Assembly: GCA_037389465.1 (NCBI GenBank)
Contig: JAZARR010000121.1
Span: 1,142,369-1,206,368, forward strand
From: Baylisascaris procyonis
Lineage: Eukaryota > Nematoda > Chromadorea > Rhabditida > Ascarididae
Reading direction: 5' to 3'
Length of the DNA: 64,000 bases
Shown: one piece after another, positions 49,344-60,900 of the stretch
How positions within the stretch are numbered: the first letter of the stretch is position 1
How the letters are laid out: the number at the start of each line of letters is the position of its first letter
Position numbers and translations under genes: made by a program
Notes under the pieces: model-generated
Told to the model about the DNA's origin: nothing
The model's database searches: none
Seen by the model: only the letters and a program-made list of their open reading frames with translations

Positions 49344-49787
49344 TTACCATGAAATATAGGCATATTCCTCATTATCAGAGTAATGCGCGCATTTGTGCCA
49401 TTGGTGGTCTGTTATAGGCTTGAAGAAAGTGTCTTGATCGGATTTTTGAAAATCTTTTATTTGTTTATCAGTGGGATTCAATTTTAGGAATTCGCTGAGT
49501 GTCAAATGCTGCAAACATTGCTGTTCAACCGGTTTAACTATCTTTGTTAACTCACAGACCTTAATATTAGTCACAAAATGAATTAACAGTTGATGGGAGC
49601 GGCATGAAGAAAAAAGCTTGTAGTTCGATACATCGTGGCCGAAAGTGAAAAAATATTGGCGTTTTGATTGATGACAAGATTCGTCTTGAAGGCGAATATT
49701 CATTGTGAACGGAGTGGCACATCCACAATATAATCTCATTTCTAATGTATCAAAACTAGGTGCTGTTATCTGTGTTCGCATTAGCAT
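49344..49787 (-). CDS. Hypothetical ORF, 147 codons, no family recognised
   Basis: One of the longest open frames in the window. It contains RLYCGCATPFTMNIRL, EFLKLNPTDKQIKDFQKSD and an end at AYISW with a possible GTAAAA donor just before the stop. A further minus-strand frame (48988-49350; SDPITSLKFSTFSLDEQEF, TILKIDIKEG with a GTACGT donor) follows it. One ORF of this length is expected by chance in a window of this size and composition, so support is weak. Confidence 0.25.
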   Translation of the reverse strand: MLMRTQITAPSFDTLEMRLYCGCATPFTMNIRLQDESCHQSKRQYFFTFGHDVSNYKLFSSCRSHQLLIHFVTNIKVCELTKIVKPVEQQCLQHLTLSEFLKLNPTDKQIKDFQKSDQDTFFKPITDHQWHKCAHYSDNEEYAYISW

Positions 49788-52547
49788 TTTCTAGAATATG
49801 CGCAAGGATTTTATAATGAAACTATAGTTGAACCAATGAATGTTTTAGAACCTCTATTTTTAGCATAATAAGGACCTCTTTCCCATAACGAGGTCACGTT
49901 TCTGACTCTTCCCTTCTTCATCCATATCAGTTGCGAATATTATCTTCAACTCTGAGTGCTTTTCTCAGGTTCTTTTGGCAGACCATTAGAGGATTACCAC
50001 TTAAGCTATGTTAACTTATCCTTTCTTTTGTTAATTTTATGTGGGTCACAAGAAATAAACTGATAATCTCATACAATCACGTCGCAATTATACGTGACAC
50101 CTGGCATGCTCTTTTTTTGTGGAATGCCGTCCATTATGTGAGCAAGCTTCGGAATTCATTTATCTTTGTACCACATCTCTTACTTAAATGGCTAATGAAA
50201 ATCTTTTCGCTCAAAATTTCATGCGTCTTAGGTTTTTTGATGAATAATACATTCGCTTGTGTCAGCATATCGGAATATTCAAGTAAATTTTCTAATAATA
50301 GCAAATAGTGAGCAAAACAGATTGCATCAATACAGCCTGGCATCACACTGATTCATGATGCCTCTTATATAAAATTAAGCCGATTTTTTGCCTCCATCAG
50401 AAACAACTTTCAGAGTGCAACAACAAGATCGTTCTATAGAAGGAAGTGAGACAAAAGTGTTTAAAAAAGTGCACCGCAGGCTGCAACCGATACCAAAATA
50501 ATTATACAAGGCGTAGACGTGTCACTGTCAGCGTGATGAGCGATAGAAACCTCCACGGGAATTTTATATTCAACCCTCCCGCTTTCTCCCTCCTAGCCGC
50601 AGCTATTCGATCTTTTAATGCGCGTTTGCCTGCGTTTTGATTCATCTTCGTGCGTGAATGTTTTGAGCCTGCAAAACGAAGCAAGAAAATTTGTTTACTT
50701 ATCTGTATGTGTGATCTGTTCATATGCACCTAGCCCCCAAATCCTTGCAAAAACTGAAATATTTGCTACTGCTTTGCATCGAGCGGAACGATCCCTCTCC
50801 CGAAAGTGCCAATTCACTTGCGAGAATCCACTTCGTCATTGAAGGCAAATTGATACACAAATGAATCCATATATTATTCATTTCACGTTTTCTTATCACA
50901 TTCAATTCTAAGGTTTCCCGTTATTCTGCTTTCTCACTGAACCTCCTGATATCTCATTCCGCCACGTCTGTGAATACCCCTATTCGGATGTGGGCGTGGT
51001 GCTATTTGCTTTGTTATAGCTGCTTCCCAGTGGTTTTTCTCAATTCTCTAAATTTCTCAATTTCGCATCAATTAATCCAGGTTGTTTTTGTTGGAATAGA
51101 ATCATGCGAAATGCGACTCCGCTGATGAAATAACATTTCACGTTGTTTTTGTAATGAATATCTTTTACAAGAACTTTGCTTGGTCTTTTTTTTTTCTTCG
51201 AATTAAAAACGCAATTTCGCAGGAGTAACTTTGAGGAAGTAATCTTTCATAATCGGTCGGAAAATGCCTATTCTCATTGAATATGTGATCTGACATACTC
51301 TATAAGCCAATTTTCATTTAGTCCTGGGTAACTAGATGATGTCCACTTGCTGCCCATACCTGTGCCCCGTCCCAATCGTTTTATATCTAGTGATGAATGT
51401 CGGTTACTTTTCCATTTATTCGCGTCTCTACCAACCAATGCTCATGCGTATTTTTCTTTATCCATCTGCAAATAATAAAATAACAATAATACGCTGGCCT
51501 TTACAATAAGCATAGGTTATATGCGTCGGACACACCTTGAATTATCCTGATATTGAGCTGTAATGTTTTAAATCCAGAAAACTGCAATGATAGTGGAGCT
51601 TCAGTAGATATCCAACAAAGTTGCAAACCATAATGCGTGCACAGCATTGAGCAAATGTTACGAAATCTCATTGCTTGCAGTCTCCTATATTGTGCCTCTT
51701 TTCGGAGCAGGTTGGCAATGTGTTGCGTTGCGGTAGCTCAGGTTGGAATGTAATTGCGGCTTACCTGTGTGCCTAGTAGCTTGGCAGGCACAATCAGGCG
51801 GCTTTTGCTAGCTACAGTTAATTTTCCAAGTGAGTGAAATCGAAGTCAGGTGGCGAAGATTGCAGTAGACGATTCGGGGGGGGGGGCTAATTTGAGCCTT
51901 ATTCAGGAAAACAGGCTGCAACTTGAAAATTAATGTTGTGTGAGTTGAGCTTATGACGTTGCTTCAGCGATTTCCGGGCGGAAGCTGTTGAGCAGAACAG
52001 AAAACATACACATACGTAACGACCCATCGTTGCAGTGATGGGATGTGCGCTGTAACACAGATAATTGCAAGTTCCTTTCGCTTCCTTTCCTGCAACGTAA
52101 CCGTACAGAGTGTTGTCGTAGATTATTATGATGTTTCATCGTTTACTACTTCAGTATTGTATTTCTGCTGGCTCTTTTACAGTCTCAAAACCTTTACCCT
52201 TGTATCACATTCTCGGTTTTCAACGAACTAGAAAATGTGTCAAATGAGGCGGCGCTAATGCTAAGTTTCTTTGGAGGTTAAGGTGACTTGAATGTCACTC
52301 TGTTTTTCGACAGTTTCTGCTGTTTTTGATTGAAGTTTTTTCTCATCGTTATCTGACTTTCAACACATACTAATAGAGAATGCAATTGGTAATAAGAGTT
52401 GTAAGAGATATTGGTATAGAATATCTGAGTCTTTGTGATGAATCATCCTTCTCGCTCCCTTCTAACCCTTAAGATGACCCCTTTTCAAGCATTGCATGGA
52501 TGCTTGAGTTCAGTAGTGACGTTATCATAAATAAGCAGTTGCCATAG
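49788..52547. other. Sparse subtelomeric region
   Basis: No gene supported. A possible tiny minus-strand exon at about 52025-52092 (GTTGCAG acceptor, GTATGT donor, ERKRKELAIICVTAHIP) and a Lys/Arg-rich minus frame at 50502-50729 were noted but cannot be tied to any gene. Confidence 0.45.
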
Positions 52548-52730
52548 ATTGATCCAGCGAGCCCGTTTGACTGGCATAATCAAAAGTCGGGGTTTGTTGG
52601 TAAAGGAGGTGAATCAAATAAAGCGAGTGAACAATTGAATCGTTACCTGAAGGAAGATGAAGCTGTCGGCAATTATGCTATGCACGAAGGAGCCGAATAT
52701 GCTATCGAAGGTGATGATATACCGATGTAA
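52548..52730 (+). CDS. Orphan 3'-terminal exon, acidic C-terminus, product unknown
   Basis: After a CCATAG acceptor, exactly 60 codons plus TAA are open and strongly protein-like: PFDWHNQKSGFVGKGGES, then LNRYLKEDEAVGNYAMHEG and an acidic end EYAIEGDDIPM. The tail is rich in Tyr, Asp and Glu, as in cytoplasmic ends of adhesion or receptor proteins, but I do not recognise a family. No upstream exon was identified, so this is either the end of a long-intron gene or a relic. Confidence 0.4.
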   Translation: MDPASPFDWHNQKSGFVGKGGESNKASEQLNRYLKEDEAVGNYAMHEGAEYAIEGDDIPM

Positions 52731-55700
52731 CTTCATCTGCATTCCAAATTCTGTACTGTCAACGATATTTGAGATAATTTTGAGAGGTCAAAGCGTAAAG
52801 GTATTTGGATCAATGAGTAAGTTTTCAAAACTATTTGATTCTTTCAACAGCTCAGTCACCTTTCGGAGATTATTCGGTCGTTGAATGTTCGGCATTAATC
52901 CATTTTCATGGCTGCTTAGAATGGTTATCAAATGATGCATGTTACCGTCTGCCCGATGCATTTGATAAGATTGTTGCGATGCATGTGTGATTAGCGCAAT
53001 GTTAGCAATTATTCATATGCGTATAATTTACCGATTTCAAAAAAGCGGCATTGCTATTTAACAGCATCGCTGTTTTTTTATTGAAAGCCACGGTTATATA
53101 ACCGCGGGATTGCTTTCAAAACCTCAACGGTGATCACAAAATCCGATTCTACCTTTTTATTGTGGTAAATGCACCAAGAAGAAGATATCATTTGCGTCGA
53201 CCACATATTGTTTGCTACTTGACAGTTTTTGTGCGCATGATTTACCTTATGAATTTCAGCTTTTGGTGGTATATTGATTGCACTTTCTCTAAAGAACACT
53301 AACTATGGAAATAGGAGAGAGCATTTTCTTGATTCTATTTGTTGTTCACAAGTCAGTTATAGAGAAGTTTTGCCTGTGTATACGAGTGAGAATTCCTATA
53401 AGTTTATTCATAATCTAAAAAAAAATAAATCAAACCCAAGCTCAAATCTCTTTCGGATATGCTGTCAGACACTTTGAAATCATAGTTTACATACAATTTG
53501 AAATGAAAAACAAATAAAGCTTTTTGATTTTTATGAGTGTACTTTGAGGATGCCCAATGTGCATTTTCAACTGTTGTTTATTGTCCTCATTGTTGTTCAC
53601 GATGATAAAATGTAAAATCTTCGCAACTAACAATATTCTTATGGTTCCCGTTTTAGTTTCGCAATCTGGATGAGTGCACTGCACGTCTATGGTCGATCAA
53701 CTGCATATCGAACACATCGAGAGCGATGTCAAATGGCATTCACCTTCAGAGGTTATTGATGTTTACGTTCATAGATTCGAACAAGAGGATTAGAAGAAAC
53801 CCGATAGTAATTGCGATTAGGTGCCCCATTTATTATCTATGGGCAATAAGTAATTGCGGTCACGCATACGCTGTTTGTATCAGTCAGTCGGTTGCCGCAT
53901 GGAAAAAACCCCATCCACTTCTATTTGCACTGTTCTTCACATAGAGTTTGGTACTTATTTGTTGCATGCATTTTCATGCATTACGTGTGACAAATTCTGT
54001 TTGGAAGGGATGAGAGAAGCTTTGCTTCCGAATTGATCAATATAAAAGACCTAATTGGGGATTGCGTATTGATGTTTAGGACTCGAGCACCTATTGCAAT
54101 TTCTGCTGACCTGTCGCTATAGGAGCCGACGATTAATGAAGGACGAGGAACTCATGAAATGAAACAGGAAGCGACAACAATGTTCATGTTTGTCAGCCCC
54201 AAAAGTGACTACTATGCAAAACAAGCTTGTTGCAGTTTGCTTGCTGCAGGACAATCTCATTCAGAAATCGTCGACCTGCTGATAAGCGACCATTTACGCT
54301 GCCGAACATTTGTGGAGGGGAGGGGTGAAGTGGAATAGGGAAGGAGGACGCTTTCTCACCTAAGAGGGAAGACACTCATTATACTTTCGGCTTTTCGCGG
54401 AGACAGCACTTTGATATTCGATTTCCAACAAAACTTAGAAATCTTCAATCTTTTCTCTCAGTCTTAATCTAAAGAATCTTTCAGTCTTCAATCTTAATAA
54501 TCAGTCAATCCTAATTAATAGTCTTTCAGATGTGTTTCAACAATTTCGTTCTTCCAACTTCCTATCACTCTTGATAAGCATAAGAAACGCACCAGAAAAG
54601 GTAGAATGATATTTGGTATATCAAATGTAATCCTGTCATCACTTTCACCTCATTCAAATTGCATCAGTGCATTCGCTAAATGATCGGAATTACATTTTAA
54701 TGTATCCCTCTGAAACTTCCACGTGTTTCTTAAAAACTTTCGATGCTGATGTTTCCTCTGTCTAGGTAGTGAGGTGTTTTTCTTTATAGACTATGGTACG
54801 GAATATAATTGACTGTGATCGTCATTAAGGGCTGCAATGTGGCAGTGTTACTAATAGTGCTTTGAGGTTTCTTAACTTCGTCCCCTCTATTTTGCAGCAT
54901 GGTGGCGTGGTAAATGACCTATCGATTCTCATTGCGCGATGCTGACTTGTATAAAATTAATTCGCTCATTTCTTTCTTCATATCATTGTGCCCGTCTTCT
55001 CATGTCAAGTTAAACAGGAAATGCTTGAATGCATTTCACTTGGCTTGTTTCAGAAATGCTTCGTGAGGCCCGTACCAGTCAGATCACGCTGCCAGTCTAA
55101 ATTCTCTGACCTAGAACCTAGGGGTTAGAACGTGCTTGATCCTGAACGGCCAGGCTGTTCACTGACACTGGAAAAAACCGGCCTACATTTATCCGAGAGT
55201 GCTTCTGGACGTATAGTTGGTTCGAACGGAGGAACGAATGGAGAAATGCGTCAGCTATAGTGATACGATATGCGCTTTTGCAACGTTACTGGTCAGATCA
55301 GCTTCTGCCCCAAACTGCAAGCAAACAGTGGAATATATAAAAAGATACATCGTTTTAAAGAAATCCACTCGCTCATATAACCCTCCAAAGATTCCATCCT
55401 CTGAAGCAATTGTCTTGCAAAGCAACGTCGGCAAATCAGTCGTTTTAATTTTCAAGCAATCTCATTCTCTAACATCGGTATCACATCAAAGTTCTTAATT
55501 CCATCTTCAGAGCCTTAATAGTTGAAAATACTCCACATGCAAAGTGAGTGACAAGTAAATACGAGCATACCGTATATGTACTACTCACAAAGATCATGTC
55601 GCCATTATGCTCATCGTAAATTTTGATTTCCATAGGCAAATGAAAGTGTATATTATGTTTGGCATTTATATCGTATAGCAGTGTAAATGGGCTAGATTTA

Positions 55701-56215
55701 ATATGCTTTATTGAATGCCATTGTGAATAGAAATATGTATTTTAAATGCAAGAATGACTAGTCGGAACGTTTAATATAAGCAGGTCTGAGAGCGAATAAA
55801 ATTGCAAGTGGGAAACTACTACGTAAACTGCGATATTGACTTTTCTCAGCAGTGATACTGTTGCCTATCTTATATTTAATCTACGTCACCACTCATGTTA
55901 GTGCCAAGCTCTGTCATTCCCTGAGTGGTGTATGTGAACAAGTCTTACGTCTTTTCTTCGAAGCGAATCTCCCTGTGGAGTGTTACTGACATTACAGCGG
56001 TCCGTAGTCAGACCTACATTTGACAGCCTCTCCGATGTAGGGTTACGAAACAGTTATAAGCATCGCTGACGGTGGATTCAACTTGTCACTTTATAAGAAA
56101 TCATGATTCCTGTTAAATCCGTTGTGTTCACTTTTGTCATAAACCGGGCATAGTCTAAAGTTCGAATTGCACCAGATTTTTGCACACATCTTTAAAGCTT
56201 GAACCGCAATTTCTA
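52731..56215. other. Subtelomeric stretch without a supported gene
   Basis: Small palindromes (for example CGGTTATATAACCG at 53091-53104) and short unsupported frames (54193-54375 minus, 55217-55498 plus). One copy of the GCATTCGCTAAA motif lies at 54669-54680. Nothing else recognised. Confidence 0.5.
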
Positions 56216-56480
56216 CGCACATTCGAAACTCGGACATGACCCGGCCACACCATTTTCAAAAATCACATGCGAACAAGAGGCTCGATGTTGTGATGGATCC
56301 TTCGCAGTGGTGGAGAACTTACTGCACACCGCAAAATAATTAGTGCATAGAATACGACGGATGACTGACACTCCAGTAGGGATGTTTGGGCAAAACTGTT
56401 CTTGAATTTCTACAGAATCATTAGTCACCTCATGATCGACATCTTTTTCGGAAGAAAACTTCCCTTTTGTGTATACCTGC
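56216..56480 (-). CDS. Hypothetical Cys-rich frame
   Basis: An 89-codon minus frame with VEIQEQFCPNIPTGVSVIRR, LCTNYFAVC and then a GTAAGT donor-like site inside it; beyond that it reads SCSHVIFENGVAGSC. It may be an exon with the real end at the GTAAGT (about 56325). No family recognised. Confidence 0.25.
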
Positions 56481-56932
56481 ATTGTTCCTTATCAAGAGAG
56501 CGATTCATTCGAAAACGAAATGAAATTAACACGGGTTTTCTCTTGATATGTAGTGTATAGTAGTAAATTATTGTCGACTAGCTAGATGAGGACGCGTGAA
56601 TACCTATAGAAGGTAAACTGCGCAATTACCACTTCAAAGTAGCCCGGAAAATGTGAATCGAGTGTGCGTAAATATCATAATTCCAAAGATTAAAGAGTTT
56701 AAAGCCTAAAAAGCTTAAAGAAAGAACTGACCATTTCTGTCGCTTTCATCTGTGTCCGGTCCGCTTCACAACGCAGCACTATGTAATCAAAATCACAGAT
56801 TTATGGAAGTAAAAGTATACCGAATTTAGTCAACACTATTCATTCATATCGGCAGTTTTGCAGGAAAAGCAGGCTGAATTGATGGAGCTTTTTGCTGCAA
56901 TACAGCTATCACCGGTACTATTAAGTACTCCT

Positions 56933-57161
56933 TTAGTGGTTGAGAACACCATTATGGAAATTTTTCACGTCTTCAGTGGTGACTTTTATGTCTTATTATG
57001 GGTCGATACTAATCTCTGTCCTATTCAAATATGCAAACATTGACAGAGACAAGAGAAATTCACTATTCGTTATCATCTTATTGTTCACTTTTCTATTGGT
57101 ATTTCGTGGTCGGCGCCTAAAGCCCGAGGAGGGACCTCGAATACTAATATGGGATTTCTGA
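56933..57161 (+). CDS. Hypothetical two-membrane-segment frame nearest the telomere
   Basis: After an ACTCCTTTAG acceptor-like site, the frame reads LRTPLWKFFTSS, a hydrophobic stretch (VVTFMSYYGSILISVLF), a charged loop NIDRDKRN, a second hydrophobic stretch (LFVIILLFTFLLVF) and RGRRLKPEEGPRILIWDF-stop. It looks like the C-terminal end of a membrane protein but has no recognised family. It ends about 770 bases before the telomere. Confidence 0.3.
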
Positions 57162-57334
57162 AGGAATCTAAGCAAAAACTTTAGCCACCGAGACCGGATT
57201 CATATGTTTATTGTTGTTATGCATTCTTTCAAATTTATTCTCCAAAATTGCTTTCTAGGAACTTTATATCTGTGCGTTTTTATGGATTTGTTTCAATAGT
57301 AGTCGAAGTTTCAATTCGGTTATCACTGAAGTTG

Positions 57335-57410
57335 GAGAAATATAATGAATATAATAAAGGCTATAGGGAGAAGAGAAATATAATGCATATAAAAAAGACT
57401 ATAGGGAGAC
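57335..57410. repeat. Two-copy 38-base tandem repeat near the telomere
   Basis: GAGAAATATAATG(A/C)ATATAA followed by a CTATAGGGAGA-ending block occurs twice, 38 bases apart, about 0.55 kb before the telomere. Confidence 0.8.
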
Positions 57411-57798
57411 ACCCTCTTCCATAATACTCGTTCATCTATCAAATTTAGCAGCATCTCTATACTTAATGATGGGGAAAATCTCGCATACATTTTCCATGAG
57501 CAGAGAAAAGACGAACCCTTCGCAAAGGGTTTCCCACGGAGCAACTGGTTTGTTTGTGATATGAAAATGTCACTTCGAATATTTATGGTTTTCTAGTAAC
57601 CCATGAGACTGGCTGGTCAGGTAAGCGGAATGTAAAAGCGGTTATCGCTTCAGCCGTTCATCTAAGACTGCGCCAAGCATGTTTTGTTATATTATGTTAT
57701 ATCACAGAAGATGTCTTGAATATGTATTAAATCGTCAAAATACTATACTGCACTTACTATACAATGCCACATCAATGCAAATCGATTCGACCGTAGCG

Positions 57799-57867
57799 GC
57801 ATTCGCTAAATGCGTCTTTCAGATTGTTTCAGTCGGCAATTTGACCCTGTAAGGTGCATTCGCTAAA
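57799..57867. repeat. Paired GCATTCGCTAAA motif before the telomere
   Basis: The 12-mer occurs at 57799-57810 and 57856-57867 (57 bases apart), and once more at 54669-54680. An 11-base version is at 37516-37526. Confidence 0.8.
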
Positions 57868-57910
57868 CCTTATCAAAACATGTGCAAAGCTGTTTGATTG
57901 TACTTGTCAC

Positions 57911-57931
57911 TAGGCTTAGGCTTCTTTCAGG
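57911..57931 (+). repeat. Telomere junction: degenerate proximal telomere repeats
   Basis: TAGGCTTAGGC, then an interruption TTCTTTCAGG, before the perfect array begins. There is no long degenerate zone; unique DNA passes into pure telomere within about 20 bases. Confidence 0.85.
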
Positions 57932-60900
57932 AGGCTTAGGCTTAGGCTTAGGCTTAGGCTTAGGCTTAGGCTTAGGCTTAGGCTTAGGCTTAGGCTTAGG
58001 CTTAGGCTTAGGCTTAGGCTTAGGCTTAGGCTTAGGCTTAGGCTTAGGCTTAGGCTTAGGCTTAGGCTTAGGCTTAGGCTTAGGCTTAGGCTTAGGCTTA
58101 GGCTTAGGCTTAGGCTTAGGCTTAGGCTTAGGCTTAGGCTTAGGCTTAGGCTTAGGCTTAGGCTTAGGCTTAGGCTTAGGCTTAGGCTTAGGCTTAGGCT
58201 TAGGCTTAGGCTTAGGCTTAGGCTTAGGCTTAGGCTTAGGCTTAGGCTTAGGCTTAGGCTTAGGCTTAGGCTTAGGCTTAGGCTTAGGCTTAGGCTTAGG
58301 CTTAGGCTTAGGCTTAGGCTTAGGCTTAGGCTTAGGCTTAGGCTTAGGCTTAGGCTTAGGCTTAGGCTTAGGCTTAGGCTTAGGCTTAGGCTTAGGCTTA
58401 GGCTTAGGCTTAGGCTTAGGCTTAGGCTTAGGCTTAGGCTTAGGCTTAGGCTTAGGCTTAGGCTTAGGCTTAGGCTTAGGCTTAGGCTTAGGCTTAGGCT
58501 TAGGCTTAGGCTTAGGCTTAGGCTTAGGCTTAGGCTTAGGCTTAGGCTTAGGCTTAGGCTTAGGCTTAGGCTTAGGCTTAGGCTTAGGCTTAGGCTTAGG
58601 CTTAGGCTTAGGCTTAGGCTTAGGCTTAGGCTTAGGCTTAGGCTTAGGCTTAGGCTTAGGCTTAGGCTTAGGCTTAGGCTTAGGCTTAGGCTTAGGCTTA
58701 GGCTTAGGCTTAGGCTTAGGCTTAGGCTTAGGCTTAGGCTTAGGCTTAGGCTTAGGCTTAGGCTTAGGCTTAGGCTTAGGCTTAGGCTTAGGCTTAGGCT
58801 TAGGCTTAGGCTTAGGCTTAGGCTTAGGCTTAGGCTTAGGCTTAGGCTTAGGCTTAGGCTTAGGCTTAGGCTTAGGCTTAGGCTTAGGCTTAGGCTTAGG
58901 CTTAGGCTTAGGCTTAGGCTTAGGCTTAGGCTTAGGCTTAGGCTTAGGCTTAGGCTTAGGCTTAGGCTTAGGCTTAGGCTTAGGCTTAGGCTTAGGCTTA
59001 GGCTTAGGCTTAGGCTTAGGCTTAGGCTTAGGCTTAGGCTTAGGCTTAGGCTTAGGCTTAGGCTTAGGCTTAGGCTTAGGCTTAGGCTTAGGCTTAGGCT
59101 TAGGCTTAGGCTTAGGCTTAGGCTTAGGCTTAGGCTTAGGCTTAGGCTTAGGCTTAGGCTTAGGCTTAGGCTTAGGCTTAGGCTTAGGCTTAGGCTTAGG
59201 CTTAGGCTTAGGCTTAGGCTTAGGCTTAGGCTTAGGCTTAGGCTTAGGCTTAGGCTTAGGCTTAGGCTTAGGCTTAGGCTTAGGCTTAGGCTTAGGCTTA
59301 GGCTTAGGCTTAGGCTTAGGCTTAGGCTTAGGCTTAGGCTTAGGCTTAGGCTTAGGCTTAGGCTTAGGCTTAGGCTTAGGCTTAGGCTTAGGCTTAGGCT
59401 TAGGCTTAGGCTTAGGCTTAGGCTTAGGCTTAGGCTTAGGCTTAGGCTTAGGCTTAGGCTTAGGCTTAGGCTTAGGCTTAGGCTTAGGCTTAGGCTTAGG
59501 CTTAGGCTTAGGCTTAGGCTTAGGCTTAGGCTTAGGCTTAGGCTTAGGCTTAGGCTTAGGCTTAGGCTTAGGCTTAGGCTTAGGCTTAGGCTTAGGCTTA
59601 GGCTTAGGCTTAGGCTTAGGCTTAGGCTTAGGCTTAGGCTTAGGCTTAGGCTTAGGCTTAGGCTTAGGCTTAGGCTTAGGCTTAGGCTTAGGCTTAGGCT
59701 TAGGCTTAGGCTTAGGCTTAGGCTTAGGCTTAGGCTTAGGCTTAGGCTTAGGCTTAGGCTTAGGCTTAGGCTTAGGCTTAGGCTTAGGCTTAGGCTTAGG
59801 CTTAGGCTTAGGCTTAGGCTTAGGCTTAGGCTTAGGCTTAGGCTTAGGCTTAGGCTTAGGCTTAGGCTTAGGCTTAGGCTTAGGCTTAGGCTTAGGCTTA
59901 GGCTTAGGCTTAGGCTTAGGCTTAGGCTTAGGCTTAGGCTTAGGCTTAGGCTTAGGCTTAGGCTTAGGCTTAGGCTTAGGCTTAGGCTTAGGCTTAGGCT
60001 TAGGCTTAGGCTTAGGCTTAGGCTTAGGCTTAGGCTTAGGCTTAGGCTTAGGCTTAGGCTTAGGCTTAGGCTTAGGCTTAGGCTTAGGCTTAGGCTTAGG
60101 CTTAGGCTTAGGCTTAGGCTTAGGCTTAGGCTTAGGCTTAGGCTTAGGCTTAGGCTTAGGCTTAGGCTTAGGCTTAGGCTTAGGCTTAGGCTTAGGCTTA
60201 GGCTTAGGCTTAGGCTTAGGCTTAGGCTTAGGCTTAGGCTTAGGCTTAGGCTTAGGCTTAGGCTTAGGCTTAGGCTTAGGCTTAGGCTTAGGCTTAGGCT
60301 TAGGCTTAGGCTTAGGCTTAGGCTTAGGCTTAGGCTTAGGCTTAGGCTTAGGCTTAGGCTTAGGCTTAGGCTTAGGCTTAGGCTTAGGCTTAGGCTTAGG
60401 CTTAGGCTTAGGCTTAGGCTTAGGCTTAGGCTTAGGCTTAGGCTTAGGCTTAGGCTTAGGCTTAGGCTTAGGCTTAGGCTTAGGCTTAGGCTTAGGCTTA
60501 GGCTTAGGCTTAGGCTTAGGCTTAGGCTTAGGCTTAGGCTTAGGCTTAGGCTTAGGCTTAGGCTTAGGCTTAGGCTTAGGCTTAGGCTTAGGCTTAGGCT
60601 TAGGCTTAGGCTTAGGCTTAGGCTTAGGCTTAGGCTTAGGCTTAGGCTTAGGCTTAGGCTTAGGCTTAGGCTTAGGCTTAGGCTTAGGCTTAGGCTTAGG
60701 CTTAGGCTTAGGCTTAGGCTTAGGCTTAGGCTTAGGCTTAGGCTTAGGCTTAGGCTTAGGCTTAGGCTTAGGCTTAGGCTTAGGCTTAGGCTTAGGCTTA
60801 GGCTTAGGCTTAGGCTTAGGCTTAGGCTTAGGCTTAGGCTTAGGCTTAGGCTTAGGCTTAGGCTTAGGCTTAGGCTTAGGCTTAGGCTTAGGCTTAGGCT

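Noticed and set aside
53091..53104. Perfect palindrome CGGTTATATAACCG as a possible transposon end
   Set aside because: No matching terminal inverted repeat or target-site duplication was found nearby.
57911..57931. Sequence-for-elimination motif at the telomere junction
   Set aside because: No palindromic telomere-like (GCCTAA...TTAGGC) motif is visible at the junction, so programmed elimination cannot be claimed from sequence alone.
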